From Bog-756 sp963776225 (GTDB taxonomy: Bacteria; Actinomycetota; Acidimicrobiia; Acidimicrobiales; RAAP-2), in the NCBI GenBank assembly GCA_963776225.1, contig CAVZLL010000004.1, forward strand, positions 744,001 through 808,000: 64,000 bases of DNA, given 5' to 3'. Shown one piece after another: positions 33,421-42,704 of the stretch. Positions within the stretch are counted from its first letter, which is position 1, and each line of letters begins with the position of its first letter. The position numbers and the translations under genes were made by a program. The notes beneath the pieces are model-generated. The model was not told the origin of the DNA, searched no databases, and worked only from the letters and a program-made list of their open reading frames with translations.

Positions 33421-34324
33421 GTGAGCGATCCCGGGCGCACCCCCAAGACCGTCCGCTCGAGCGGGACCATCACCTTGGGCGTGGGAACCCCGGGGGCTCG
33501 GACCGTTCACCGCCTCGGGTTCGGGGCCATGCGGATCACCGGGCCCGGAATCTGGGGCGAGCCCGCCGACCACGACGAATGCATCCAGGTGCTCCGTCGG
33601 GTGACCGAGATGGGAGTCGACTTCATCGACACCGCGGACTCCTACGGCCCCGAGGTGAGCGAGCGGCTCATCTTCGAGGCGCTGCACCCGTACCCCGAGG
33701 ACCTGCTCATCGCGACCAAGGCGGGCCTCACCAGACAGGGTCCCGGGACCTGGGCGCCCGTCGGCCGCCCCGAGTACCTGCGTCAGCAGTGCGAGCTCAG
33801 CCTCCGCCGGCTCGGCCTCGAACGGATCGATCTGTTCCAGCTGCACCGCATCGACCCGAAGGTGCCCGCTGAGGATCAGTTCGGCCTGCTGGCCGAGCTG
33901 GTGGCCGAGGGCAAAGTGGCCCTCGTCGGACTCTCCGAGGTCACCGTCGGCGACATCGAATCGGCTCGCTCGGTGGTCCCGGTCGTCTCGGTGCAGAACC
34001 GCTACAACCTCACCGACCGTGCCGCCGAGGAGGTGCTCGCCCACTGCGAGACCACGGGTCTGGCCTTCATCCCCTGGTACCCGATCGCCTCGGGAGGACT
34101 GGCCGGCGCCGGCGCCGGCGGCGTGGTCGCCGAGGTCGCCGCCGAGACGGGCGCCACACCCGCACAGGTGGCCCTCGCCTGGCTGCTCGGCAGGTCAGCC
34201 GCCATGGTCCCCATCCCGGGCACCAAGTCGGTCGCCCACGCGGCAGGAGAACTGCGAAGCCGCCACGCTCATGCTGAGCGACTCGCAGACGTCCCGGCTC
34301 GACGCCGCCGATCCCGGACGCTGA
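33421..34324 (+). CDS. Aldo/keto reductase, frameshifted near the C terminus
   Basis: An NADPH-dependent AKR barrel starts at GTG 33421. FIDTADSYGPEVSERLI (Asp and Tyr), LIATKAG (Lys) and FQLHRID (His) supply the catalytic tetrad; IPGTKSVAH binds the cofactor near the end. After codon ~273 the frame changes: the original frame continues into an Arg-rich tail ending at 34404, while the frame one base on gives the expected AKR ending ENCEAATLMLSDSQTSRLDA with a stop at 34324. One extra G in GCGGCAGG (34242-34243) explains this. Corrected length is ~300 residues, normal for the family. Substrate unknown. Confidence 0.85.
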
Positions 34325-34357
34325 CCCTCCGGCGCAGACCCCTCGGGCACAGAGCCG

Positions 34358-35581
34358 CTACCTCGCCGCGAACACGACCGGCGCGGAGCGCACCCCGGCG
34401 ATGACCGGGGAGGCCGTGCGCTCGACCGGTCCGGCCGGTTCGACCGAGCCGAACCGGGCCAGCAGTTCCTCGAGCATGATCCGCCCCTCCACCCTGGCCA
34501 GGACGGCACCGATGCAGAAGTGGGCACCGAATCCGAACGCCACGTGGGGGTTGGGATCGCGGGTGACGTCGAACCGGTCGGCCGTCGGACCGAAGACCGA
34601 TTCGTCCCTGTTGGCCGAGGCGTAGAGCATCAGCACGGGATCGGCGGCCGCGAGCCGGCGACCGCCGAGCTCGACCTCGCGGGTGGTGGTCCGCATGAAG
34701 GCCACCACCGGCGTGGTCCAGCGCAGCATCTCCTCCACGGCGAGCGGGAGTGCACGGCCCGTGCCGCCCTCGACCTGTCCGGCGAGCGACTCCCACTGCC
34801 CCGGGGTCGACGCGAAGCCGACCAGGCCACCGGACATCATGTTCCGCGTGGTCTCGTTGCCGGCCACCAGCAGTTGCACGAGGAACATGCCAAGTTCCGC
34901 GTCCGAGAGGCGGTCGCCATCGATCTCGGCTGCGGCGAGCTCCGAGATGATGTCGTCGCGCGGGCTCCTCCGGCGGTCGGCAGCCGCGTCGAGCAGGTAG
35001 TGGACCATCTCGGCGCTCAAGGCGTTGCGCTCCTCCTCGGGCCAGTCGGTGGCCCCGGGAATGACCGCCTCGGACCATCGGAAGAAGCGGGGCCACTCGC
35101 CTTCGGGCACTCCCAGCAGGTCGCTGATCACCTGCAGGGGCAGGGGCACCGCCAGGTCGGCGACGACATCGACCGGCACGCCCGCCTCGATCCGGTCGGT
35201 CAGTGCCCGGGCCCGCCGGCGGATACCGGGCTCGAGGGCCCGCATGAAGGTGGGCCGGAAACCGGGCTGGGCCAACGCGCGGTAGCGGGTGTGGTCGGGC
35301 GGGTCGGTGTGCATCATGGTCGGCGGGGTCGGGTACTCGGCCCCGATCTCGAAGGCCATGATCCCCTTGGAGGAGCAGAAGGTCGCCGGATCGCGCGAGA
35401 TCTCGGTCACCTCGGCGTGCCGACTGGCGATCCACATCCCGATGGTGTCGTTGCGGGCGACCGGCGCCTCGGCCCGCAGCCGGGCATAGGTCGGAAACGG
35501 GTCTCCGGCATAGAATTGGGGATCGAGCAACGGTGCGGTGAGCGCGGCCTCGTCCACGTCCTCCACGCCGAGGCTGCTCAT
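34358..35581 (-). CDS. Cytochrome P450
   Basis: This is a 407-residue bacterial class I P450. It has the I-helix oxygen-binding AGNETTRN, ExxR in EEMLRWTTPVV and the haem loop FGFGAHFCIGAVLAR with the axial Cys. The HTDPPDHTRYRALAQPGF segment is typical of CYP125/142/Acidimicrobial-type P450s that hydroxylate sterols, terpenes or fatty acids. The start ATG at 35581 follows a strong GGAGGAGG-like site; upstream in-frame sequence is not coding. It converges on the aldo/keto reductase. Substrate not determinable from sequence; no ferredoxin is adjacent. Confidence 0.93.
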   Translation of the reverse strand: MSSLGVEDVDEAALTAPLLDPQFYAGDPFPTYARLRAEAPVARNDTIGMWIASRHAEVTEISRDPATFCSSKGIMAFEIGAEYPTPPTMMHTDPPDHTRYRALAQPGFRPTFMRALEPGIRRRARALTDRIEAGVPVDVVADLAVPLPLQVISDLLGVPEGEWPRFFRWSEAVIPGATDWPEEERNALSAEMVHYLLDAAADRRRSPRDDIISELAAAEIDGDRLSDAELGMFLVQLLVAGNETTRNMMSGGLVGFASTPGQWESLAGQVEGGTGRALPLAVEEMLRWTTPVVAFMRTTTREVELGGRRLAAADPVLMLYASANRDESVFGPTADRFDVTRDPNPHVAFGFGAHFCIGAVLARVEGRIMLEELLARFGSVEPAGPVERTASPVIAGVRSAPVVFAAR

Positions 35582-35661
35582 CGCTCCTCCTCCCCGTCGA
35601 TCCGGTGCCCCGTTCAGTCTGACGGAGGGAACCGACCGGTGCCACCCGTGGCACCGGAGGG

Positions 35662-36936
35662 TCACACTCCGGGTGAGAAGGTGAAGCGGGACCCGGGCCA
35701 GTAGGTGTGCAGGGCGAACCGGGTGGGGGATGATTCGCCGGGTTCGGACACGATCATCACCCCGGTGACCGGCCCCGATGTGATCGCGTACGGCAGAACT
35801 GCGCTGCCGTTGTGGGCGGCCACCTCTTCCCCGGCGAGCTTGACCGTGCTGCCGTCAGGGAGATTGGTGACCACGACGTCCGGTTGACACACGCTCGAAT
35901 AGCCGTTGAACGACGCGGTGTACGCAGTATGCCGAGCCTGCACCTCGAGATAGGGCTGGAAGGGAGGGGCGATCCCGAGGTGCAAGTCGTCCCCGGTGTA
36001 GAAGAGCGTGCCGTTGACCCAGACACTCAGATGGCTGTCACCGTTGGTCAGGACGGCGACCTGCAGGGGGCCAGGGGTCCAGGGCGCCTGCTTCAGGACG
36101 TGCTCGATGGCGCGGCTCACATGACCGTGCGAGTATCCCGCTATCAGCGTTCTCCGACCTGTCTGTGACACGTTCTCGGCCACCACGACGTAGTTGATCT
36201 CGCCGGTGGTCGCGGTGCTCCCGGTCTGCACGGCCATCACCAATTCACCGAGGGAAGCCGCCACCGAGCTCGCGACCGGTGGCGGCGATGCTGCGCTGAA
36301 CTGGAACGCGCACGATGCCGGGATGGTTCCTGTCGTCGTGAGGAACCATCCCCGGAAGTCCGGTGTCGCATGCTGGATCCCCACGCGGAGGAGGCCGCTC
36401 CGAACCTCGGTCCGTCCGTTGGCCGCGCCGGCGCTCCCGTTGGACACCCAGCCGGCATAGGGAACGAGCGCGCGCGATGTGCTCCCCTCGATCGGTCGAC
36501 TGCCGCTGCTCGGCACCGTAAAGGTGACGTTCTGGTAGTCGGAGAGCTGTCCGGCATCGCCCGAGGTCCCGCGCTGGTCCAGAGCAGGAGCCTTCGAAAG
36601 GAGGGTGGCGCCTCCGGTTCCCCGGACGGCCTGGAGCTGGTCGATCGCACCCTGTGCCGACAGGGAGGTGTGGACGAACAAACCGACGGCGAGCACGGTC
36701 GCGACGAACGGGAACCCCGCGACGGCGCGCCGGCCCCACGATCTCCGCCCGTGCCAATTCCATTCGGCCCGCCGTCCGGTCTCGCGCCTCCCCTCGTCGT
36801 CCGCGGGATCCCAGGACTCGATGCGTTCGACGGGCGGGGGACGCTCGGGTGGCCCGTCCCGCAGCGCCCCTCCGGGTGCACTCTCGTGCGCTGGGTCGGG
36901 ACTCAGGCGGTGGTCCACGTGCTCAGAAGGAGGCAT
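35662..36936 (-). CDS. Membrane-anchored exported protein of the exopolysaccharide locus
   Basis: This is a 424-residue protein with a Pro/Arg/Asp-rich cytoplasmic N terminus of ~70 residues, one TM (VAGFPFVATVLAVGLFVHTS) and a beta-rich external part. The segment LSVWVNGTLFYTGDDLHLGI followed by PYLEVQARH resembles a concanavalin/LamG-like jelly-roll strand pair. No catalytic residues are recognised. Its start overlaps the end of the polytopic membrane gene by 14 nt, and it is the last gene of the PelF-containing unit. A carbohydrate-binding or secretion-assist role is inferred from context only. Confidence 0.7.
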   Translation of the reverse strand: MPPSEHVDHRLSPDPAHESAPGGALRDGPPERPPPVERIESWDPADDEGRRETGRRAEWNWHGRRSWGRRAVAGFPFVATVLAVGLFVHTSLSAQGAIDQLQAVRGTGGATLLSKAPALDQRGTSGDAGQLSDYQNVTFTVPSSGSRPIEGSTSRALVPYAGWVSNGSAGAANGRTEVRSGLLRVGIQHATPDFRGWFLTTTGTIPASCAFQFSAASPPPVASSVAASLGELVMAVQTGSTATTGEINYVVVAENVSQTGRRTLIAGYSHGHVSRAIEHVLKQAPWTPGPLQVAVLTNGDSHLSVWVNGTLFYTGDDLHLGIAPPFQPYLEVQARHTAYTASFNGYSSVCQPDVVVTNLPDGSTVKLAGEEVAAHNGSAVLPYAITSGPVTGVMIVSEPGESSPTRFALHTYWPGSRFTFSPGV

Positions 36937-38575
36937 AGAACGACTCCTCGCCCGCAGCCAACGCCCGGTAGGAAGCCAGGGCGGTCACGCCGGCGTAGAT
37001 CGATGCGCCCGCCGGAAAACCCCATGCGCCGAGCGTCAGGTCCCCGGACTGGGCCAACAGCGCAGTTGCGATCCCGCTGACGAGCGCTCCGGAGCAAGCC
37101 GCGATGACCGGTGCCCGCGGCCGGCCGAGAAAGAAGAGGAACTGACTGCACAGCATGCCCACCGGTATCAGGGCAAACCCGAGCGAGGTCACCTCCAGGA
37201 CGGTCATTCCACCCGGGGTGCGGACGGAGGATGTGAGGGTTGCCGGGAGGAGGTGCAGGAGAATCGTCGGCAGAACCAGGGCGACGACCCCGGACAGACC
37301 TGCCACGGTCAGGACACCCAACGCCCATTCTCGACGGAGCGCGCTCCGGGCGAGGGGCCAACGGTCGAGCCGCTGGTTCTCGAGCAGTGGTATGAGTCGG
37401 CGCCCGAAGCGCTCGATGGAGGCATAGACCAGGCCCAGGACAAACACCAGCTCGAGGAGGGCCAGGTCGACCGACCCTTCGTACGTCGAAGGGTAGACGT
37501 ATTGGTCGATGCCCAGACTGCGGCCGTAGGCGAAGCCCGCGACGAGTGGTCCGACCAAGATCATCACGAAGTACGCGGCCCCGTACGCGGCGTACGGAGC
37601 GGAGTACCACAGGACGACCCTGAGCTCCGGTGGTTTCACGATGGTCAGGGTGTCGCGGGTTCCCGGGTCGGTCTCGCCTCGGACGGCGAAATAGCTGGCA
37701 GCGATCACCACCATCGCCCCCGAACCGACGGCCAATCCGAGGAGCTGGGCGTGACGGAGTCCCGGGGAGCTCGCGCTGAAGAGCCGTGCCGTGGCCAGCG
37801 TGACCACCAGAGCAAGGCCGGTGGCGATCGCAAGCGTGTAGAAGCGCCGAAGCATGTAGAGGGGCGCGGCGCTGACAAGGAATGCAAAGATGGCGACAGC
37901 GAATTCCGCGAAGACGGCGCCGAGGTGCAGCCCGTAGGAAGGGACCACATAGGCGCTGTATACGACCGCAATGACCAGCAGAGCCGTCGACACGCCGTAG
38001 ACAAGGAATCTGGTGACCGTCCACCGCACCAGCGGGAAGTTCTTCTGCAGAAAGTAGAAGGTCCCCTTGCGACCGAGCATCTGCGAACACGCGCCAGCCA
38101 GGACGGCAGCCACGAAGAACGCCAGCGAGACCATGGCGGCCACCTGGGGACTGCTGTCGAGTGAGGACCACAGGGCAACCCGGCCGAAGAACAGCACCAC
38201 CACGGACATGATCCAGGGAACGCCGTACCACGAGCCCGAGAGATAGTCGTCGGCGAACCTCCTCCAGGTCCCGCGCCGGTCCGTGACGACTCGGACACTC
38301 GGGACGTAATAGAGGTAGGTCAGCTCGTATACGGCCCCGGCCAGGTCGAATACCGACTGGAACCCGAGATCCCGCGCCGACGTGGTCGTGTAGCCCATCG
38401 ACTCGAGCGCGACGGCCACGTCACGCAGATTGCGGGGTTCGGGATTCCGATCCAGAACCCTTCGGGCCTCGACGTGCAAGTTGTCGTAGACGGAAGGCTG
38501 CACCCTCAGCTCATCGAGATCCTTGGGGACACGTCCCGCCGACAGCGGTGGTGGCGCGTCAACCCCGATCGACAC
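36923..38575 (-). CDS. Polytopic membrane protein in the PelG position
   Basis: This is a 550-residue protein. A ~110-residue soluble N terminus is followed by about 12 hydrophobic segments (for example WIMSVVVLFFGRVALW, VSLAFFVAAVLAGACSQMLG, LVYGVSTALLVIAVVYSAYV and LGVLTVAGLSGVVALVLPTI). The layout resembles Wzx/MATE-type exporters; PelG in Pel loci is such a protein and follows PelF as here. I could not see the PelG-specific N terminus, so it may be an analogue. The GTG start is set by a near-perfect GAGGAGGTGA located 8 nt upstream, inside the pelF end. Likely role: moving the PelF-made polymer across the membrane. Confidence 0.72.
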   Translation of the reverse strand: MSIGVDAPPPLSAGRVPKDLDELRVQPSVYDNLHVEARRVLDRNPEPRNLRDVAVALESMGYTTTSARDLGFQSVFDLAGAVYELTYLYYVPSVRVVTDRRGTWRRFADDYLSGSWYGVPWIMSVVVLFFGRVALWSSLDSSPQVAAMVSLAFFVAAVLAGACSQMLGRKGTFYFLQKNFPLVRWTVTRFLVYGVSTALLVIAVVYSAYVVPSYGLHLGAVFAEFAVAIFAFLVSAAPLYMLRRFYTLAIATGLALVVTLATARLFSASSPGLRHAQLLGLAVGSGAMVVIAASYFAVRGETDPGTRDTLTIVKPPELRVVLWYSAPYAAYGAAYFVMILVGPLVAGFAYGRSLGIDQYVYPSTYEGSVDLALLELVFVLGLVYASIERFGRRLIPLLENQRLDRWPLARSALRREWALGVLTVAGLSGVVALVLPTILLHLLPATLTSSVRTPGGMTVLEVTSLGFALIPVGMLCSQFLFFLGRPRAPVIAACSGALVSGIATALLAQSGDLTLGAWGFPAGASIYAGVTALASYRALAAGEESFYASF

Positions 38576-40094
38576 GGGACTTCACCTCCTCGTAGAGCCA
38601 GCGGTAGCCATCGAGGAAGACGTCGAGCGTGTACGAGTCGAGCATCGCCTGACGTCCCAACTCTCCAAGTCGCGCGAGATCCTCCCTGTTCCGCGCCATC
38701 TCGCAGATTCCGTCGGCCAGCTCACTCGGACGTCCGGGGGCGACGAGTCGCCCATAGGGCGACTTGACGACCTCGGGGACGCCGCCCACCTCGGTGGCGA
38801 CCATCGGACGTCCGGCCATCAGCGCTTCCACTGCTGCAAAGGGGAACCCTTCCGAGATGCTGGAGAGGACAGCGATGTCTCCTTCGTTGAGGACCCTTCC
38901 CACGTCGGCAGCGGGTCCCCGAAACGTGCACGAGCCCCCGAGGCCCAATTGTTCGGCCAACGCGTAGCAGCTCCGCGAGTAGGCAGCATCACTCTCAGGA
39001 CCATGGATGTGCAGCTGGACCCCTGGTATCCGGGTGCGGACGATGGCGAACGCGCGCAACAGCGTGTGGATGTCCTTCAACCGCTCGAGTCGTGCGACTG
39101 CCACCAGGACGAGTGGCCCGGTGCCGGTCCCGGCCTGGCGAGTGAGCGGGAACCGCTCCGGGTCGACGCCATTGGGCATCGGGTGGATCTTCGCCTCGTC
39201 GACCCCGAGACGCATCTCCCAGGTGGCGTTGAAGCGGGCCACCGGAGCCACCAGATCGGCCCGTGAATAGGCCATGGCCACGACGGCGGCGTAGAAATTC
39301 GAGAGAAACGCCCGATAGGGGCTCTTGGTCTGGTTGCGGCCGAGCGCGATGAGCCGTTCGCGGTAGTACACGCCGTGCTCGGTGAGCAGAAAGGGGATCT
39401 TCCAACGCTCGCGCAGGACGACCGCGGGGATGGCGCAGAAGGCTGCGGCCGATGAATGCACGACCCGGGGGAGCTGGGCGGGATAATCGAGTGGAGCCAG
39501 ATATCGGTAGACCGATCGGGCCAGGTCGACGGCTTCGAACGTGCTCAGCTGCTGGTAGAGCGGATGTGCCGCCAACGTGTCCCGGAAGAGCCGCCACGTC
39601 CGGCCATCGCGCATGGCCAGCTTGAGGCTGTAGCGATCCGCATAGCTGGAGAGCGCGCAGAGTGCCGCCACGAGGTCGTCCGGTCCTCCTTCCCCCAACG
39701 CGACGGAGATGACGAGCTGGGCGTAGGCGGGGAGGAACTCTTCGTCGAACCGCCTTCCCGGTCGGCGCAGTCTCCGGGCGATCCAACCCGGTCGCGGGTT
39801 GAATTCGGCGTTGTCCTCGGTTCCCCACAGAGGGACCTGGACGGTCTGGATCAGGTTCGGAGGCGGGTCATACCGAACGGCCAGGTTGGTGTTGGCCACC
39901 ACCGAGTAGAGGACGAAGTTCTTCTCGGTCAGACCGGTCACCAGCTGGTGGGCCCATGTGCTGACTCCACCGGTTACGTATGGGTAGGTTCCCTCCGTCG
40001 TGAGTAGCACGTCGATATCGGAGATCGTGCTGCCCCCGGGTCGGTCCGCGGACCGACCCCGCGAGGGAATGGACAGAGCAGCCGTACCTCCCAC
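38559..40094 (-). CDS. pelF: PelF-type GT4 glycosyltransferase
   Basis: This is a 511-residue cytoplasmic GT-B enzyme. The N-terminal half is the DUF3492-type donor of PelF (VLLTTEGTYPYVTGGVSTWA, then HQLVTGLTEKNFVLYSVVAN; LTEHGVYYRERL). The C-terminal half has VAVARLERLKDIHTLLRAFA and the GT4 E-x7-E region SEGFPFAAVEALMAGRPMVA. PelF uses UDP-sugars to build Pel polysaccharide in Pseudomonas and in Gram-positive pel operons. It sits 8 nt after the helical-repeat gene and overlaps the membrane gene by 17 nt. Naming it pelF rests on the N-terminal signature; other Pel components (PelD, PelE, PelA) are not in the window. Confidence 0.87.
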   Translation of the reverse strand: MGGTAALSIPSRGRSADRPGGSTISDIDVLLTTEGTYPYVTGGVSTWAHQLVTGLTEKNFVLYSVVANTNLAVRYDPPPNLIQTVQVPLWGTEDNAEFNPRPGWIARRLRRPGRRFDEEFLPAYAQLVISVALGEGGPDDLVAALCALSSYADRYSLKLAMRDGRTWRLFRDTLAAHPLYQQLSTFEAVDLARSVYRYLAPLDYPAQLPRVVHSSAAAFCAIPAVVLRERWKIPFLLTEHGVYYRERLIALGRNQTKSPYRAFLSNFYAAVVAMAYSRADLVAPVARFNATWEMRLGVDEAKIHPMPNGVDPERFPLTRQAGTGTGPLVLVAVARLERLKDIHTLLRAFAIVRTRIPGVQLHIHGPESDAAYSRSCYALAEQLGLGGSCTFRGPAADVGRVLNEGDIAVLSSISEGFPFAAVEALMAGRPMVATEVGGVPEVVKSPYGRLVAPGRPSELADGICEMARNREDLARLGELGRQAMLDSYTLDVFLDGYRWLYEEVKSRVDRG

Positions 40095-40102
40095 AACACT
40101 GC

Positions 40103-40945
40103 TCAGACCGTCTTGCGGGGCAGTCGGTGATGGCGACGAAGGTGGCGACCGAGCCGCCGGACGGCTTCGGCATTCCCGCCCTCGTCGGAGAGCTGCTCGT
40201 TGCTCCCAAGCTGCTCCGTCACCGACTGGCCGGAGTCTCCGCCGGATCCAGCACTCGATCGAGCCGTAGTATCGGTCACGATCACGGGCTGGTCCGCATC
40301 AGCCGGATCACCGATCGAGAACCGGTCGGCCCCTGCCATCAGGTCCTCGTCCGCACGAAGAACCGATTCGATGGCTTGCGCACGACGCAGGCCTTTCGAG
40401 GCCACATGAAGGTTCTCCACGCTCAGGAAGCACTTGGCCGCCATGACGGCTGCCTCCCGGACAAATGGCAACGGTGTCCGGTCGTCCTCGGTGACCCGAA
40501 GGTATTCGCGGCCGGCCAATCGCATCCAATGGTCCGCGGCATCCCGTCTTCCCGCATTGCGGGCCGCGAGCGCAGCCTGTCTGTAGGCTATCGCCGCCCG
40601 TTGTGGCGCGACATCGTTGCGCTGCGCTTCCTCGAGGAACAGTGATTCCGCTCGCTGGAAATCGCCGGCATGGAATGCCCCGACCGCAGCTTCGAACAGG
40701 GTGATCTCTCCGTCCTCTATCTCGAGATTCGCCTCTACCGGATCGTCGACCCCTGAGACCGGCTCATCGCCCTCGGCGCCGGCCCGGGCAAGGGGCGACG
40801 GAGGATCGCCGCAGATCTGTGTGCCGGCAGGTTCCATGATGGGGAGTTCGGCCACCTGGCGCCGATACTTGAGGCGAATCAGCAGGTCGAGCTGGGCTTG
40901 CAGGTCGGCAGGGGCACGGATGTGCTGGGTCTCGGATCGGGGCAT
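40103..40945 (-). CDS. Helical-repeat (TPR-like) protein of the exopolysaccharide locus
   Basis: This is a 280-residue soluble protein. A short N-terminal helix (LQAQLDLLIRLKYRRQVAEL) and a charged linker precede a block of paired helices: FEAAVGAFHAGDFQRAESLFLE, written in pairs AAIAYRQAALAARNAGRRDA and FVREAAVMAAKCFLSVENLH. These resemble TPR-like hairpins. The C terminus is disordered and basic (LGRHLRRHHRLPRK). It may be a PelE-like scaffold, since PelE carries TPRs, but no TM is present here. It starts 6 nt after the EAL gene in the same unit. Confidence 0.65.
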   Translation of the reverse strand: MPRSETQHIRAPADLQAQLDLLIRLKYRRQVAELPIMEPAGTQICGDPPSPLARAGAEGDEPVSGVDDPVEANLEIEDGEITLFEAAVGAFHAGDFQRAESLFLEEAQRNDVAPQRAAIAYRQAALAARNAGRRDAADHWMRLAGREYLRVTEDDRTPLPFVREAAVMAAKCFLSVENLHVASKGLRRAQAIESVLRADEDLMAGADRFSIGDPADADQPVIVTDTTARSSAGSGGDSGQSVTEQLGSNEQLSDEGGNAEAVRRLGRHLRRHHRLPRKTV

Positions 40946-40950
40946 CGGAC

Positions 40951-41769
40951 TCACCTGACCAGGTCGGCGACTGCGTCGATGGGGAACTCCACGGTCAGTC
41001 GCTCGGGGCGGCCGAGCAGGAATCCCTGTCCGAGTGGGCAACCGAGTCGGCGGAGCACCTCCAACTCGCCGAGCGTCTCGATACCTTCTGCCACGATCGA
41101 GGACTGGTAGGTCTCACGCGCGAACATGAGCAGCGCCGCTGCAAGGGCCTGCCGGGCGGGGTCGGTGTCTATCCCGCGGATCAGGCCGATGTCGAGCTTG
41201 ATGATCTCGGGCTGGAGGTCGAGGACATGCCGCAGACTGGCGATACCGGCTCCGGCATCATCCACGGCCAGACGGACCCCGCTCGATCGCAGGTCTTGGA
41301 TGCTCGCCACGATCTCCGGGTAGTCGTCGATCGGGTTGTGCTCGGTCAGCTCGAGGACAACTCGTTCCGCCGGGACATCGGCGAGGATCTCCCGGAGCCG
41401 GGCCGACATGAGCGCCTCCGCAGAGACGTTGAGCGCCATGTAGAGCCCGACGGGAAGTCGGTGCAGATGCTCGAGGGCAAGGGTCAGCGCCGTGATCTCC
41501 AGATCGATACCGAGGCCCACGGACGCGGCTTCGAGAAACCACTCATCGGGAGGGCGGACCGGCGGCCGCTCGAAACGCGCGAGGGCTTCCACTCCTACGA
41601 CGCCGCCGCTCTGCAGGTTGAGGATGGGCTGAAACAGTACCTGTAGAGCCCGCTCGGAGATGGTGACTCGGATCAACTTCTGGCGGGCCACGAGCGGCCG
41701 TCCTGGCGCAGGTGCCTCTGAGAACGCGCCACGCCCCCTCACGGCCGTCAGGAACGGCAGGATCGCCAT
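40951..41769 (-). CDS. EAL-domain c-di-GMP phosphodiesterase, motifs intact
   Basis: This is a 272-residue stand-alone EAL protein. Catalytic and metal residues are present: VEALARF (EAL), LNVSAEAL (Asn), LELTEHNPID, VDDAGAGIASLRH (DDxGxG loop 6), KLDIGLIRG (Lys), VAEGIETLGELE and QGFLLGRP. It should hydrolyse c-di-GMP to pGpG. No transmembrane or sensor domain is attached. The ATG at 41769 follows AAGGGGG by about 8 nt and lies 13 nt after the stop of the degenerate EAL gene. Co-transcription with pelF suggests local c-di-GMP control of the polysaccharide. Confidence 0.9.
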   Translation of the reverse strand: MAILPFLTAVRGRGAFSEAPAPGRPLVARQKLIRVTISERALQVLFQPILNLQSGGVVGVEALARFERPPVRPPDEWFLEAASVGLGIDLEITALTLALEHLHRLPVGLYMALNVSAEALMSARLREILADVPAERVVLELTEHNPIDDYPEIVASIQDLRSSGVRLAVDDAGAGIASLRHVLDLQPEIIKLDIGLIRGIDTDPARQALAAALLMFARETYQSSIVAEGIETLGELEVLRRLGCPLGQGFLLGRPERLTVEFPIDAVADLVR

Positions 41770-41782
41770 GGTGTGTACCCCC

Positions 41783-42586
41783 TTAGGCCGACAGGGCGAA
41801 GCGCGGTGGAGGGCTCATCGCCGCGAGATCGGCCGCGGCATCAGCCGTGATCGGAGCAGAGAAGAAGTAACCCTGGGCCGCATCCACTCGGAGCTCCCTC
41901 AGAATGGTCACCTGCTCGGGCCTCTCGACCGCTTCGGCCACCGTGGAGATCCCGAGCGTACGGCTCAATATCACGATCCCCTCCACGGCAGCCCGACCCG
42001 CCCCTCCGGGTTCGTCGAGGCGTGCGGTCAGCGATGCATCGATCTTCACGGTATTGACATGGCAACCGTGGAGACGACCGAGATTCGAATCCTCGGCGGC
42101 GACATCATCGACGGTGAGCTGTATGCCCAGGTGCGTCATGACGCTCATGTCACTCACGGCGTCCCTGTCGGCCACTGATCCTTCGGTGACCTCAACCGTC
42201 AGGCGGTCGGGATTCAGCCCCGATTGCTCCAATGCGGTCGCTGCCGCAACCGCCGCGGTTCCGCGGTGGAGCTGCATCGTCGAGCAATTGACAGCGAGCT
42301 GCAGGTCCCCGGGCCAGCGAACTGCCTGCGCGCAGGCTTCAGAGAGCACCCAGGCATTCAACGCATTCATCTGTCCGAGGGACTCGGCCAATGGAATGAG
42401 GGTCTCGGGCGGGATCTGGTCCCCCGACGGGTCGTGCCACCGCAAGAGGGCCTCGAACCCGAGCAAGCGCCCGGTTGCCAGGTCCACCGCAGGCTGGAAC
42501 ACGAGAACCGGCGCGCCCTTCCTTCCCAGATCCGGGATCTGGGTGCTCCTGGACAGCTCGAGGCGCGATTTCACGGACTTCCTCAC
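41783..42586 (-). CDS. Degenerate EAL-domain protein
   Basis: This is a 267-residue EAL-fold protein. The EAL box (FEALLRW), the Asn (AVNCST), VEVTEG and the Lys (KIDASL) remain. Loop 6 reads VDDVAAEDSNLGRL where DDFGTGYSSL is usual, and the late Glu box is VAEAVER instead of VAEGVE(T/N). Loop 6 is needed for activity in characterised EAL enzymes, so this copy may bind c-di-GMP or a partner rather than hydrolyse it. It is first in the exopolysaccharide unit. The GTG start is preceded by GGGGGC. The divergent spacer of 118 nt to the DUF2510 coiled-coil gene must hold both promoters. Confidence 0.85.
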   Translation of the reverse strand: MRKSVKSRLELSRSTQIPDLGRKGAPVLVFQPAVDLATGRLLGFEALLRWHDPSGDQIPPETLIPLAESLGQMNALNAWVLSEACAQAVRWPGDLQLAVNCSTMQLHRGTAAVAAATALEQSGLNPDRLTVEVTEGSVADRDAVSDMSVMTHLGIQLTVDDVAAEDSNLGRLHGCHVNTVKIDASLTARLDEPGGAGRAAVEGIVILSRTLGISTVAEAVERPEQVTILRELRVDAAQGYFFSAPITADAAADLAAMSPPPRFALSA

Positions 42587-42704
42587 GCCCCCGGTATCGG
42601 CGCACCAAGGGGAGTCCTTGAGCCTCGCCTGGAGGAGCCTGGAGTCGACGCTCCACGCCCATGAAACAGCTCAAGACGGCCCGGCAAATGGCCGAACTAC
42701 CGGT

